Shown here piece after piece: positions 18,873-27,948 of a stretch of 64,000 nucleotides of DNA. The notes under the pieces were generated by a model, which saw nothing but the letters and a program-made list of their open reading frames with translations, had not been told where the DNA came from and made no database searches. The translations under genes and the position numbers were made by a program. Source of the DNA: Capnocytophaga catalasegens (GTDB lineage Bacteria; Bacteroidota; Bacteroidia; Flavobacteriales; Flavobacteriaceae); assembly GCF_026005215.1 (NCBI RefSeq), contig NZ_BPMA01000007.1, positions 1 through 64,000 of the forward strand, in the 5' to 3' direction. Numbering within the stretch: the first letter of the stretch is position 1; each line of letters opens with the position of its first letter.

Positions 18873-19055
18873 CAAACCACATTCCAAGAGTAGGAGATAT
18901 GGAAGTCTTTTCATAGATTTGTTAGAGGCTTCTTGTAGTGTTTGTTCTACATTATTTGTTATTTTTTCGCTAAGTCGTTTCAAAATTTGTGATTGCGCAG
19001 GAACAATGATACCAAATGACAATACAAATACTAATGTGTAAATACATTTTTTCAT
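18810..19055 (-). pseudogene. truncated secreted protein, N-terminal fragment
   Basis: From ATG 19055 the frame encodes a good signal peptide (MKKCIYTLVFVLSFGIIVPAQSQ) and a charged helix (ILKRLSEKITNNVEQTLQEASNK) of the sort that opens some flavobacterial outer-membrane proteins. After about residue 48 the frame becomes hydrophobic and runs antisense into the end of the DAHP synthase gene. The natural C-terminus therefore appears to be missing, probably by deletion, with a junction near 18890. Function unknown. Confidence 0.45.
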
Positions 19056-19378
19056 CTTTTTTATTTTTTAAGTTCTATATTTGTTATAATTTTCAGATGC
19101 TAAATAACTTAATAAGTACTAATTTATTTACTATAAATATACCTAATGTATAATGAATATATTATATATGACTACTTATTTTTTATCTTTTTAATCAAAA
19201 GCTTCACTCTTTCTTGTTTGGTTTCCTTTGCGTATAATTATAAGCAAGGGAAAACACAAACAATACTAATCCAAATTAAAAATAAAAGCAAAATATTACA
19301 TTTTCTAAAATATAAACTATTTGATAATTATAATTCATATATGCAAATAGGTGCTATTTATATTATTTGTACTACTAA

Positions 19379-19749
19379 ATTCTATTTTCTTAATACTTTT
19401 TTATTTTAAAGTTATAATCAAATGCATTTTCTGTAGTCTTTTTTACTTTTTATCTATTAGAAAATGTATTTTCTTGATGCTTTTTTATTTTAAAGTTATA
19501 ATCAAATGCATTTTCTGTAATATTTTTTATTTTTTATCTATTAGAAAATATATTTTCTTAATGCTTTTTTATTTTAAAGTTATAATCAAATGCATTTTCT
19601 GTAGTCTTTTTTATTTTTTTATCTATTAGAAAATGTATTTTCTTAATGCTTTTTTATTTTAAAGTTATAATCAAATGCATTTTCTGTAGTCTTTTTTACT
19701 TTTTATCTATTAGAAAATGTATTTTCTTGATGCTTTTTTATTTTTTAGC
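19379..19749. repeat. 84-bp tandem repeat, about 4.4 copies
   Basis: The marker GTTATAATCA recurs at 19411, 19495, 19579 and 19664, giving periods of 84, 84 and 85 bases. Each unit carries GTTATAATCAAATGCATTTT, a run of T and A, then TTAGAAAATGTATTTTCTT with its internal inverted repeat (AGAAAAT and ATTTTCT around GT or AT). Copies differ by only a few bases, mainly in the TTTTTACTTTTT part. As 84 is divisible by three, a hydrophobic 28-residue frame stays open through the first copies, but it lacks any start signal and I treat the array as non-coding. Confidence 0.8.
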
Positions 19750-19750
19750 C

Positions 19751-19779
19751 TCCCTTGTACTTATTTGTAGTACAAGGGA
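19751..19779. terminator. 11-bp perfect hairpin after the repeat array
   Basis: TCCCTTGTACT (19751-19761) pairs perfectly with AGTACAAGGGA (19769-19779) around a 7-base loop. On the minus strand it would be followed by an A/T-rich tract (TTAAAAAA complement side), and on the plus strand by TAGCATAAAAAA. A terminator role is possible on either strand but not certain. Confidence 0.5.
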
Positions 19780-19858
19780 TAGCATAAAAAATATAAACAA
19801 CTTTTAAATAAATATAAATAAGTATGAAAAAAAATCATATCAATCCTGCTGTTTAGTA

Positions 19859-19885
19859 TTTCCTACACTTATTAAGTGTAGGAAA
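19859..19885. repeat. 12-bp perfect hairpin
   Basis: TTTCCTACACTT (19859-19870) and AAGTGTAGGAAA (19874-19885) are exact complements separated by three bases. No T run follows. About 35 bases later an 11-codon frame starts (ATG 19923, MKQTILLAIRI), resembling the beginning of a signal peptide. Confidence 0.5.
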
Positions 19886-20211
19886 ATACATAAATAGATT
19901 AACTAAAAATAATTATATATATATGAAACAAACAATTTTATTAGCCATTAGGATTTAAAAGGTCATTATAAATTCTATTTTTTATTAGCTTTCTTTATTC
20001 GTATGATGTGTTGTTTGTAACTTAGAACTTATTCGTTGTATAATTTCTTTTTTTATTTCGATTGGAATTGAGATATTTTCTAAGGAGAACTCCATAAGGT
20101 CTATACCATAAACTGCCATATCAGCTCTAATACACCTTGGTATTAACTGAAATTTTTACAAAAAATAACCTTATGAATATATTTTTAGTAGTAAAAGTTT
20201 ATTTTTTTTTA

Positions 20212-20219
20212 TAACTTTG
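20212..20219 (+). promoter_or_regulatory. -7 element of the MORN gene
   Basis: TAACTTTG matches TAnnTTTG and ends 24 bases before ATG 20244. It overlaps the TTG that would give the longest reading frame (20217), which shows that the upstream start cannot be used from this promoter. Confidence 0.6.
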
Positions 20220-20243
20220 TCCAAACTAATTAAAAAAAGAAGA

Positions 20244-21839
20244 ATGATGAAAAGAATAGCTTTTGTGCTTGGTTTTTTATTTGTCCACGTGGCTTTTAGT
20301 CAAATATTACTTTTAGAAAGTGAAGTAAAACTCCAAAAATTCGGAAAAGAAGAATTTTACAAAGATTTAGACGGAAAAATGCTCAATGGGTATTACAAAA
20401 TAGCCGATGAAAAAGGAGCTTACATAGACACACATTTCAAAAATGGAAAATTAGACGGCGAAGTCAAACGATATGATCGTGACGGATTACTCGTTTCGGT
20501 TGTGTTTATGAAAGAAGGAATTAAAGACGGAAAATACACCAGTTATAATCGCAAAGGAGAAATCATTACCGAAGGTGCTTACTCAAATGGTGAATTGGAC
20601 GGAAAATGGTCGTATTTTCATTCTGGAGATGTCATCAAAGAAATTGCATATTACAAAAATGGAAAACCCGATAAGAAATGGGAGTTCTACAACCTCAAAG
20701 GAGAACTCTACGAAGTGCAAAATTATGTAAACGGAAAAGCAGAAGGCAAATGGTGGAGTGTATATAACTTACGAGGACAAAAAATAACCCGAATAAAATA
20801 TTATAAAAATGGCGAACCTGTCGGCAAATGGCAAGAAAAATATGATGATGGAAGAATAAAAGAAGAAAAAGAATACACCTCGTCTGATAGTTACATCGAA
20901 AGGGAATATTACGATAACGGAAAACTCGAAAGTGCAATCGCTTACAAAGACGAAAAAGTAGTTTCGAGAGAAACATTTTACAAAAATGGGAATAAAAAGT
21001 ATATTGCAACATATGTAAATGGAAAAATAAACGGAAAAGTTCAAAGTTTTCACGAAAATGGTAAAAAAGAAAGAATTTCAAACTACAAAGAGGGAGAATA
21101 CGATGGAAAACAAGAGTATTTTGATGAAAATGGAGAAATAATTCGCTCTGAAAATTATACAAACGGAAAGAGAAATGGCGTTTTCTGGGAAAAAGAATAC
21201 AACGGCAATGTGATTACCCGTACTTACAAAAACGAAGAATTATCAGGAAAAACTGAATGCAAAAATGCAGATGGAAAACTCCTTTGGGAAATAATGTATG
21301 ACGGATATGACACTTACATTCGCAAAGATTATTTCCCCAACGGAAAACTCGAAAGAGTGGAACAACGCAAAAAAAGAAACTATGAAGGGGAACAATTACG
21401 CTACAATTCCAACGGAATTCTCACTTCCAAAGAAATTTACAAAAACGGAACTTTAGAATTCAAAGAAAGTTATTATGACAATGGAAACAAACGTGATACC
21501 TATTCATTCAGACTTGGTGAACAAGAGGGACTTTTTCAAAAATACACCGATTTGGGTATAAAAATAGAAGAGGGAAGCTATAAAAATGACTATAAAGATG
21601 GAGTTTGGAAGAAATATAACAACAAAACGGGCGATTTAGAAACTGAAACTACCTATCAAAACAGCGTAAAAAATGGATTGTTCAGAGAATATAACAAAGC
21701 AAACCGGGTAGGAGTGGAAGGCAACTATAAAAATAACGAAAAAGATGGCACTTGGAAAATATATGATTTAGCTGGTAAACTTTCCAAAGAAATTCAATAT
21801 AATTTAGGACGGGAAATCTCTTCGAAAGAATATAAATAA
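20244..21839 (+). CDS. secreted MORN-repeat protein
   Basis: A 531-aa exported protein. After a signal peptide (MMKRIAFVLGFLFVHVAFSQ) almost the whole chain is built from MORN-like repeats of about 20-25 residues with the pattern YYKNGKPDGKWEFYNxKGE, of the type found in the YwqK family. In that family the label antitoxin is only a database name; no toxin gene lies next to it here. The repeats form a long beta-sheet ribbon and probably serve binding. The ATG at 20244 (or the next codon at 20247) is chosen because the longer frame begins inside the -7 element. Its neighbours give no functional hint. Confidence 0.8.
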   Translation: MMKRIAFVLGFLFVHVAFSQILLLESEVKLQKFGKEEFYKDLDGKMLNGYYKIADEKGAYIDTHFKNGKLDGEVKRYDRDGLLVSVVFMKEGIKDGKYTSYNRKGEIITEGAYSNGELDGKWSYFHSGDVIKEIAYYKNGKPDKKWEFYNLKGELYEVQNYVNGKAEGKWWSVYNLRGQKITRIKYYKNGEPVGKWQEKYDDGRIKEEKEYTSSDSYIEREYYDNGKLESAIAYKDEKVVSRETFYKNGNKKYIATYVNGKINGKVQSFHENGKKERISNYKEGEYDGKQEYFDENGEIIRSENYTNGKRNGVFWEKEYNGNVITRTYKNEELSGKTECKNADGKLLWEIMYDGYDTYIRKDYFPNGKLERVEQRKKRNYEGEQLRYNSNGILTSKEIYKNGTLEFKESYYDNGNKRDTYSFRLGEQEGLFQKYTDLGIKIEEGSYKNDYKDGVWKKYNNKTGDLETETTYQNSVKNGLFREYNKANRVGVEGNYKNNEKDGTWKIYDLAGKLSKEIQYNLGREISSKEYK

Positions 21840-22147
21840 AAGAAAATTATATATAACAACTCAATAGAAAATAGTATAATGAAATTTATATCTTTTAAAT
21901 CAGGTGTAGAATTCGGTTTTTAATATGTTCCTTAATTTCAAGTGTTTTAGAAGTAGCAAAAATATCAACAAAAGTCGTATTTGTAGGTTTTGATGATCAA
22001 ATTTCACATAAAATCATTTGTAGCTAAACATTTGTACAAACAAAAGAAATTATACCTATTGTATCTGCTTACAAAATTTTGTAAATATTTCATTATTCTG
22101 AAAATAGAATTTGAAAAGGCTTAAAATTTGTTATCAGAATAAAAAAT
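21840..22147. other. intergenic stretch between convergent genes
   Basis: About 300 bases between the MORN gene and mfd. A fragment in the plus strand near 21937-22028 reads SVLEVAKISTKVVFVGFDDQ without a start and then stops, which may be a leftover of a lost gene. No convincing terminator is seen for either gene. Confidence 0.3.
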
Positions 22148-25100
22148 TTATTCTTTGAAAAGTTGTAATATTCGTAGGGCTTTATCAATCGAAGTAATTT
22201 CATCAAAAGTTAGTAATAATCGCAGTCCGTTACGAGTTTGCTTTTCGGTCATTCGGCACTTGTCAGCATTGCGTTGTACGAAAGTTAATACCTTCTGAAA
22301 AGCTACACTTTGATAAAATTTGCTTTGTTGGTCAGAGATGAAATATCCAACCATTTTCTCTGATTTTAGGATAATTCGTTCTATTCCCATTTCGGTAGCA
22401 ATCCATTTTAATCGAACGGAATTTAGCAAATCTTTGCCCGAAGTAGGTAAGTTCCCAAATCGGTCAATAAGATTGAGTTCGTATTGATGTAAATCAGCTT
22501 CGTTCGTGATATTACTCAACTGGCTGTATAGATTGAGTCGCTCAGCGATATTATTGATATAATCATCGGGGAATAAAAGTTCGAAATCACTATCTAATTG
22601 AGTATCATTAAGATACGATTTTACTTCATTTTCCGTATGATAAAGCGCAGCGAATTCGTTATCTTTGAGTTCAAATATAGCTTCTTGTAATATTTTTTGA
22701 TAGGTATCAAAGCCGATATCGTTAATAAAACCGCTTTGTTCTCCACCCAATAGGTCGCCAGCTCCTCTGATTTCCAAATCTTTCATAGCAATATTAAATC
22801 CGCTTCCGAGGTCTGTGAATTGAGCAATTGCCTCAATACGCTTCCGAGCATCATCGGTCATTGTAGCGTAAGGGGGCGTTATAAAATAACAAAAAGCTTT
22901 TTTGTTGCTTCGTCCAACACGGCCACGCATTTGGTGCAAGTCTGAAAGTCCAAAATTTTGCGCATTGTGTATGAAAATTGTATTAGCATTGGGCACATCT
23001 AAACCACTTTCGATAATAGTTGTTGATACTAGAACGTCAAAATCTCCATTCATAAACGAAAGCATAATTTCTTCTAACTTCTTACCTTCAAGCTGTCCGT
23101 GTCCTACACCAATTTTCACATTTGGGACAAGACGTTGTATCATTCCTGCTACTTCGCGGATATTCTCAACTCGATTGTGTATAAAAAATACCTGCCCACC
23201 TCGTTGTATTTCGTATGAAATAGCATCACGGATTACTTCTTCGTTAAATGGAATTACCTGACTTTCAATCGGGTAACGATTAGCTGGAGGCGTAGTTATT
23301 ACTGACAAATCACGTGCTGCCATTAGACTAAATTGGAGTGTGCGTGGAATAGGAGTAGCGGTAAGAGTTAGTACGTCTAAGTTTTCTTTAAGCGTTTTGA
23401 GTTTGTCTTTTACTCCTACACCAAATTTTTGTTCTTCATCGACAATTAAAAGACCTAAATCTTTGTAAATTACATTTTCATTTACAATTTGATGTGTTCC
23501 AATCAGAATATCAACCAAGCCACTCGCTACAGCGTTTAATATTTCTTTTTTCTCTTTGGCTGTTCGGAATCGATTTAAGTATTCGATACGAACAGGAAAA
23601 CCTTTCATTCGCTCTGAAAAAGTTTTGTAATGTTGGAAAGCCAAAATAGTTGTAGGAACAAGTACAGCCACTTGTTTGCTATTATCTACAGCCTTGAACG
23701 CAGCTCGCACAGCCACTTCTGTTTTACCAAATCCTACATCACCACATACTAATCTATCCATTGGGCGATTGCTTTCCATATCCATTTTTACTTCGATAGT
23801 TGCCTTGTTTTGATCGGGTGTATCTTCATATAAGAAAGATGCTTCCAATTCTTTTTGCATATACGAGTCGGGAGCAAAGGCGTATCCTTGGGCTTCTTTT
23901 CTTTTTGCATAAAGTTTGATAAGGTTAAAAGCTATTTCCTTAACTCGTGCCTTGGTTTTTTGTTTGAGAGCTTTCCAAGCATTGCTTCCGAGTTTGTATA
24001 TTTTGGGAGGTTTTCCGTCTTTTCCGTTGTATTTGGTTATTTTGTGCAATGAATGAATACTTACGTAGAGAATATCTCTATCTCCGTAAATAAGTTTGAT
24101 AGCTTCTTGTTTTTTGCCTTCTATATCAATTTTTTGCAAGCCTGCAAATTTGCCAATGCCGTGGTCTATATGAGTTACGTAGTCGCCTATTTCGAGCTGA
24201 TTAAGCTCTTTCAGAGTAATGGATTGTTTTTTGGCATACCCATTGCGAATAGAAAACTTGTGATAGCGCTCCAATATCTGATGGTCTGTATAGCAGTTTA
24301 TTTTGGTAAGTGTGTCGGAAAAACCAAGATAAAAAGGCATTACCCGCATTTGACAAGGAACATCTTGGTGCAATTCTGCGAAAATATCTTCAAATCGCTT
24401 AGCTTGTTGTTCGCTTACACATAGAATATAGTTTGTATATCCTTCTGCAAATTTTTCTTTCAGGTGAGAAATCAGCAGTTCAAATCTTTTATTGAACGAA
24501 GGCTGCGGTCGCATACCAAAGTCGATATACTCTTGGGTTGTTTGTCTAGCAAGCGAACTGATTTTCACAACATATAAACCATTTAGCTGACGAAAAATTT
24601 CTTGACTATCGCAGAATAATTCTTGCGGAGGAATATGCTTAATCGTTCCTGACAAAGAGGCGTAATATTCGGACGCTTTCTCAAACAATCGGTCTATTTT
24701 ACTGGCAAAAAGGTCAAAATCTTTGGCAAAAACAAGCGTATTTTCTGGTAAAGAGTTTATAAAAGATTCCCGCTGTTCTTGCAGGGTTTTGTTTTCAACA
24801 TTTGGGATAATATTTATTTGTTTTATTTTGGAAATGGATAATTGATTTTCAACATCAAATGTACGAATACTATCAACTTCTTCTCCGAAAAATTCAATCC
24901 GATAGGGCATATCATTGGAAAAAGAAAAAACATCGACAATACCGCCTCGTACTGAAAATTCGCCCGGTTCTGTAACGAAATCAACTCGGTTGAATTGATA
25001 TTCAAACAAAGTTTCATTCAAAAAATCAAGTGATAGTGTATCGCCTACTTTAACAGAAAGTGTGTTTTTCTCCAATTCTTTTTTTGTAATTACTTTCTCA

Positions 25101-25477
25101 AAAAGAGCTTCGGTATAGGTAACGATAATTGGCGTTTTTTCAGAGCTGGTAAGTCGGCTAAGAACCTCGGCTCGCAACAATACATTTGCATTGTCTGTTT
25201 CTTCTATCTGATAAGGTCTTCGATAACTACTGGGGAAGAAAAGAACAGCTTCTTGGTCTATGATTTGCTCCAAATCATTCAAAAAATAGGCAGCTTCTTC
25301 CTTATCGTTACAAACAAAAAATATAGGTCGCAAATGCTTTTTATAAACATCTGCCAGCAGTATAGAAATACCCGAACCGATTATTCCCGTAATGGAACAC
25401 TCTTTACCACGAGTAATATTTTCTTGTAATTGTTTTGTAGAATGACTTTCTGATAACGACTTAAAAAGAATTTCCAA
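22148..25477 (-). CDS. mfd: transcription-repair coupling factor
   Basis: Removes RNA polymerase stalled at DNA lesions and recruits the UvrAB excision machinery. At 1109 aa it has the usual order: an N-terminal UvrB-like module (about 1-340), the RNA polymerase interaction domain (LNQLEIGDYVTHIDHGIGKF, about residues 440-460), a RecG-like helicase core with Walker A DVGFGKTEVAVRAAF (about 590) and DEEQKFGV, and a C-terminal TRCF domain. The ATG at 25477 is 10 bases after the HMG-CoA reductase stop. It is the last gene of a five-gene unit starting at tamL. Confidence 0.97.
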   Translation of the reverse strand: MEILFKSLSESHSTKQLQENITRGKECSITGIIGSGISILLADVYKKHLRPIFFVCNDKEEAAYFLNDLEQIIDQEAVLFFPSSYRRPYQIEETDNANVLLRAEVLSRLTSSEKTPIIVTYTEALFEKVITKKELEKNTLSVKVGDTLSLDFLNETLFEYQFNRVDFVTEPGEFSVRGGIVDVFSFSNDMPYRIEFFGEEVDSIRTFDVENQLSISKIKQINIIPNVENKTLQEQRESFINSLPENTLVFAKDFDLFASKIDRLFEKASEYYASLSGTIKHIPPQELFCDSQEIFRQLNGLYVVKISSLARQTTQEYIDFGMRPQPSFNKRFELLISHLKEKFAEGYTNYILCVSEQQAKRFEDIFAELHQDVPCQMRVMPFYLGFSDTLTKINCYTDHQILERYHKFSIRNGYAKKQSITLKELNQLEIGDYVTHIDHGIGKFAGLQKIDIEGKKQEAIKLIYGDRDILYVSIHSLHKITKYNGKDGKPPKIYKLGSNAWKALKQKTKARVKEIAFNLIKLYAKRKEAQGYAFAPDSYMQKELEASFLYEDTPDQNKATIEVKMDMESNRPMDRLVCGDVGFGKTEVAVRAAFKAVDNSKQVAVLVPTTILAFQHYKTFSERMKGFPVRIEYLNRFRTAKEKKEILNAVASGLVDILIGTHQIVNENVIYKDLGLLIVDEEQKFGVGVKDKLKTLKENLDVLTLTATPIPRTLQFSLMAARDLSVITTPPANRYPIESQVIPFNEEVIRDAISYEIQRGGQVFFIHNRVENIREVAGMIQRLVPNVKIGVGHGQLEGKKLEEIMLSFMNGDFDVLVSTTIIESGLDVPNANTIFIHNAQNFGLSDLHQMRGRVGRSNKKAFCYFITPPYATMTDDARKRIEAIAQFTDLGSGFNIAMKDLEIRGAGDLLGGEQSGFINDIGFDTYQKILQEAIFELKDNEFAALYHTENEVKSYLNDTQLDSDFELLFPDDYINNIAERLNLYSQLSNITNEADLHQYELNLIDRFGNLPTSGKDLLNSVRLKWIATEMGIERIILKSEKMVGYFISDQQSKFYQSVAFQKVLTFVQRNADKCRMTEKQTRNGLRLLLTFDEITSIDKALRILQLFKE

Positions 25478-25487
25478 AATAAAAAAA

Positions 25488-26780
25488 TTATGAATTGTTT
25501 ATTGTTAAAAATTGTTCATATACTTCACGATAACTAACGATTCGGTCTTTGAAGTACTCGATAAGTTTGGTTTTTTGTTCTGGGGAAGCTCCCAATTGAT
25601 TGATAATATTGACCAAGTGCATTTTCATATGACCTTGTTGTATTCCCGAAGTAACAAGAGCGCTGAGAGCAGCAAAATTCTGGGCTAAACCTACCGAAGC
25701 AACTATTTGCATCAGTTGTTTAGCATTGGGATTGTTCAATATTCGAAGGGCTGTTTTTACCATTGGGTGCAGTTGGGTAAGTCCGCCGATAGTTCCCAAA
25801 GCAAGAGGCACTTCAATACCGAAGTGAAACAAATCGTTTTCTATATAAGCATACGTAAGACTTTTGTATTGTCCGCTTCGGCAGGCATAGGCATGCAAAG
25901 CAGCCTCTACAGCTCGAAAATCATTGCCTGTGGCAATAATAACAGCATCTATTCCGTTCATTACTCCTTTGTTATGCGTAACGGCTCGATACGTGTCAAT
26001 ATTGGCAATATCAACAGCTTTTATAAGTTTTTGAGTAAAAACTTTACCACTGATATTTCCGTAATTCATCTTATCAATAGAACAAACCACTTGGGAGCGA
26101 ACCAAGCAATTTGGAACATAATTAGACAAAATACACATTAGTATTTCAATATTTCCGCTGAGTTTCCAGTGTGTGGCTTCTCGTTCTATAGTTTTTGCCA
26201 TTTGTTCCAAGCACGAATTGATAAAATTTGCCCCCATTGCATCAAGAGTTTCAAAAGTAGCAAAAACTTGGTAATATCCTGTTAATTGATGTGTTTTGTC
26301 TTGAAGTTCAATGGAGCAAATACCACCTCCTCTTTTCTGCATGTTAGAGGTAATATGTTGTGTGTCAGGGAGTAAAATTGGTTTTATTTGATTGAAAAAA
26401 TTTTGAAAATCATCAGAATTCCCATCAAAAAACAAATGTATTTGCCCTATCTTCTCAGTAGAAACAACTTCACTACGAAAACCTCCTCGCTCTGCCCAAT
26501 ATTTAGCTGCTTTACTCACTCCTGCTACAACCGAACTCTCTTCTACAACCATAGGAATTGTGTAGAATTGGTCATTGATACAAAAATTAGGAGCAACTCC
26601 CAAAGGTAAATAATAATTAGCTACTGTATTTTCGATAAATTCGTCATGAAGTTGTTGCAAAGTAGCGTCTGCATTATCATATTTGCCAAAAATATCTTCG
26701 TACTGAAAATCATTTAGATAGTTTTTTTCAAGCCATCTGCGTTTTTGTTCTTTGCTGAATTTTGAAAATCCGTTAATCAT
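25488..26780 (-). CDS. mvaA: hydroxymethylglutaryl-CoA reductase, class II
   Basis: Interconverts HMG-CoA and mevalonate. The 430-aa length and motifs (ENTVANYYLPLGVAPNFCIN near residue 50, MGANFINSCLEQM, GIDAVIIATGNDFRAVEAALHAYA, LGTIGGLTQLHP) fit the bacterial class II enzymes, often called degradative. Flavobacteriia are known to make isoprenoids by the mevalonate pathway, so a biosynthetic role is likely here. No other mevalonate gene is in the window. It sits between rsmA (16-base gap) and mfd (10-base gap) in one operon. Confidence 0.93.
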   Translation of the reverse strand: MINGFSKFSKEQKRRWLEKNYLNDFQYEDIFGKYDNADATLQQLHDEFIENTVANYYLPLGVAPNFCINDQFYTIPMVVEESSVVAGVSKAAKYWAERGGFRSEVVSTEKIGQIHLFFDGNSDDFQNFFNQIKPILLPDTQHITSNMQKRGGGICSIELQDKTHQLTGYYQVFATFETLDAMGANFINSCLEQMAKTIEREATHWKLSGNIEILMCILSNYVPNCLVRSQVVCSIDKMNYGNISGKVFTQKLIKAVDIANIDTYRAVTHNKGVMNGIDAVIIATGNDFRAVEAALHAYACRSGQYKSLTYAYIENDLFHFGIEVPLALGTIGGLTQLHPMVKTALRILNNPNAKQLMQIVASVGLAQNFAALSALVTSGIQQGHMKMHLVNIINQLGASPEQKTKLIEYFKDRIVSYREVYEQFLTINNS

Positions 26781-26796
26781 TTTGTTAGAATTTTAA

Positions 26797-27603
26797 TTAT
26801 ATTTCTGTAAAAGAAAAATCAGAATTGTATGAATCTATCAGTTGGGTTAATGAAATAAAATCTTGTACCGAAAGTTGCTCGGGGCGTTTGTCGAAAACAG
26901 ATTCAAGTTTTAGTGTTTCTTTGTCCGTAAGGAATGATTTTAAGCTATTGCGAAGCGTTTTTCTCCGTTGATTAAAAGCAGTTTTCACTACTGAAAAAAA
27001 TAATTTTTCACAACAAGGGAGTTTATAATTGGCTTTACGTACAAGTTTTATAACACCACTTTTTACTTTGGGAGGTGGAGAAAATACGTGTTCTGAGACA
27101 GAAAAAAGATACGAAGCATCGTAAAATGCTTGAACTAAAACTGATAGAATCCCATAGGTTTTTGAACCTTCTTTCTCACAAATACGTTCGGCTACTTCTT
27201 TTTGAAACATTCCTGCAAATTCTGGCACATAATCCCGCATTTCTAACAATCGAAACACAATTTGAGAAGAAATATTATACGGAAAATTACCAATAATAGC
27301 AAAGGGTTTCTGCTCAAAAAAGCGAACCAAATCGTATTTTAAAAAATCGCGTGGAATGATACGCTGCTGTAACTCAGGAAAATGTGTATTGAGGTACGAT
27401 ACAGACTCATCATCAATTTCAATCACAAAGATTTTTGTCTTTTTTTTGAGTAAAAATTGTGTCAAAACACCCATTCCAGCTCCAATTTCCAATACCTGTT
27501 CATACCCGTGTAGGCTCAACGTATCGGCTATATTTTGAGCAATATTCAGGTCGGTCAGAAAGTGTTGTCCTAAGTGTTTTTTGGCACGAACTTTATTATT
27601 CAT
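26797..27603 (-). CDS. rsmA: 16S rRNA dimethyladenosine transferase
   Basis: Dimethylates two adjacent adenines in the 3' hairpin of 16S rRNA (KsgA). The 268-aa protein begins [18 protein letters not shown], the standard opening, with the SAM-binding [16 protein letters not shown] and the catalytic NFPYNISS motif (about residue 105). The ATG at 27603 is preferred to the longer frame from 27639 because of this conserved opening. It overlaps the end of the DUF4286 gene by 8 bases (ATGAATAA), which suggests translational coupling. Confidence 0.96.
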   Translation of the reverse strand: MNNKVRAKKHLGQHFLTDLNIAQNIADTLSLHGYEQVLEIGAGMGVLTQFLLKKKTKIFVIEIDDESVSYLNTHFPELQQRIIPRDFLKYDLVRFFEQKPFAIIGNFPYNISSQIVFRLLEMRDYVPEFAGMFQKEVAERICEKEGSKTYGILSVLVQAFYDASYLFSVSEHVFSPPPKVKSGVIKLVRKANYKLPCCEKLFFSVVKTAFNQRRKTLRNSLKSFLTDKETLKLESVFDKRPEQLSVQDFISLTQLIDSYNSDFSFTEI

Positions 27604-27931
27604 TATCGTTGAGTTCTTTTTGCATAATTGTTTCAACAAGATGTAATTCAGTAGAAAAAGTCAAAACCTTTTCAGCAAATTGTATATAAAGCAGTCTGAG
27701 AAAGTTATTTTCGTCTTTTTCTTGGAATTCTTTTATTATTTCGGTATCAGGAGTTTCTAATTGCAAGCTGTATGTGTTGTATTCGGCATCATCTGTTTTT
27801 ACCCAAATAAGTCGGGCTTTGTCAAATTTTCCTTTTTTGACAACGTGTGGGATAAAATCATTGAAAATCCAGTTTTTCCAACGATTTTGTAAAGATTTTT
27901 CAATCGTATAAGTAATATTATAATAAAACAT
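27596..27931 (-). CDS. DUF4286-family protein
   Basis: A 111-aa protein starting [23 protein letters not shown], typical of DUF4286, a small alpha/beta (ferredoxin-like) family of unknown function found across Bacteroidetes. The ATG at 27931 is used; a TTG nine bases upstream is the other possibility. It lies 17 bases after tamL and overlaps rsmA by 8 bases, so it is firmly in the same operon. Confidence 0.82.
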   Translation of the reverse strand: MFYYNITYTIEKSLQNRWKNWIFNDFIPHVVKKGKFDKARLIWVKTDDAEYNTYSLQLETPDTEIIKEFQEKDENNFLRLLYIQFAEKVLTFSTELHLVETIMQKELNDNE

Positions 27932-27948
27932 AGGTATCAATTTTCAGA

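Larger units (their letters stand above)
19056..20243. other. long non-coding region with repeats and hairpins
   Basis: Almost 1.2 kb without an intact gene. It contains the 84-bp tandem repeat (19379-19749), two long perfect hairpins (19751-19779 and 19859-19885), two mini-frames after them and the promoter of the MORN gene. A conserved-looking stretch at 19980-20150 has stops in all frames that I could follow and may be a decayed gene. Confidence 0.5.

Noticed and set aside
19146-19629. Two overlapping hydrophobic reading frames over the 84-bp repeats
   Set aside because: They stay open because the repeat is AT-rich and 84 is a multiple of three. There is no start context, and the frame breaks at the 85-base copy.
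19379-19749. CRISPR array
   Set aside because: Whole 84-base units repeat without unique spacers, and no cas genes are nearby.
20695-21162. 155-codon minus-strand frame within the MORN gene
   Set aside because: Its Phe/Leu-rich repeats are the reverse complement of the MORN repeats.
24053-24424. 123-codon plus-strand frame antisense to mfd
   Set aside because: Covered by a fully conserved mfd coding region; low-complexity translation.
27604-27639. Longer N-terminus for rsmA
   Set aside because: The extra 12 residues precede the conserved family opening and overlap the upstream gene more deeply.
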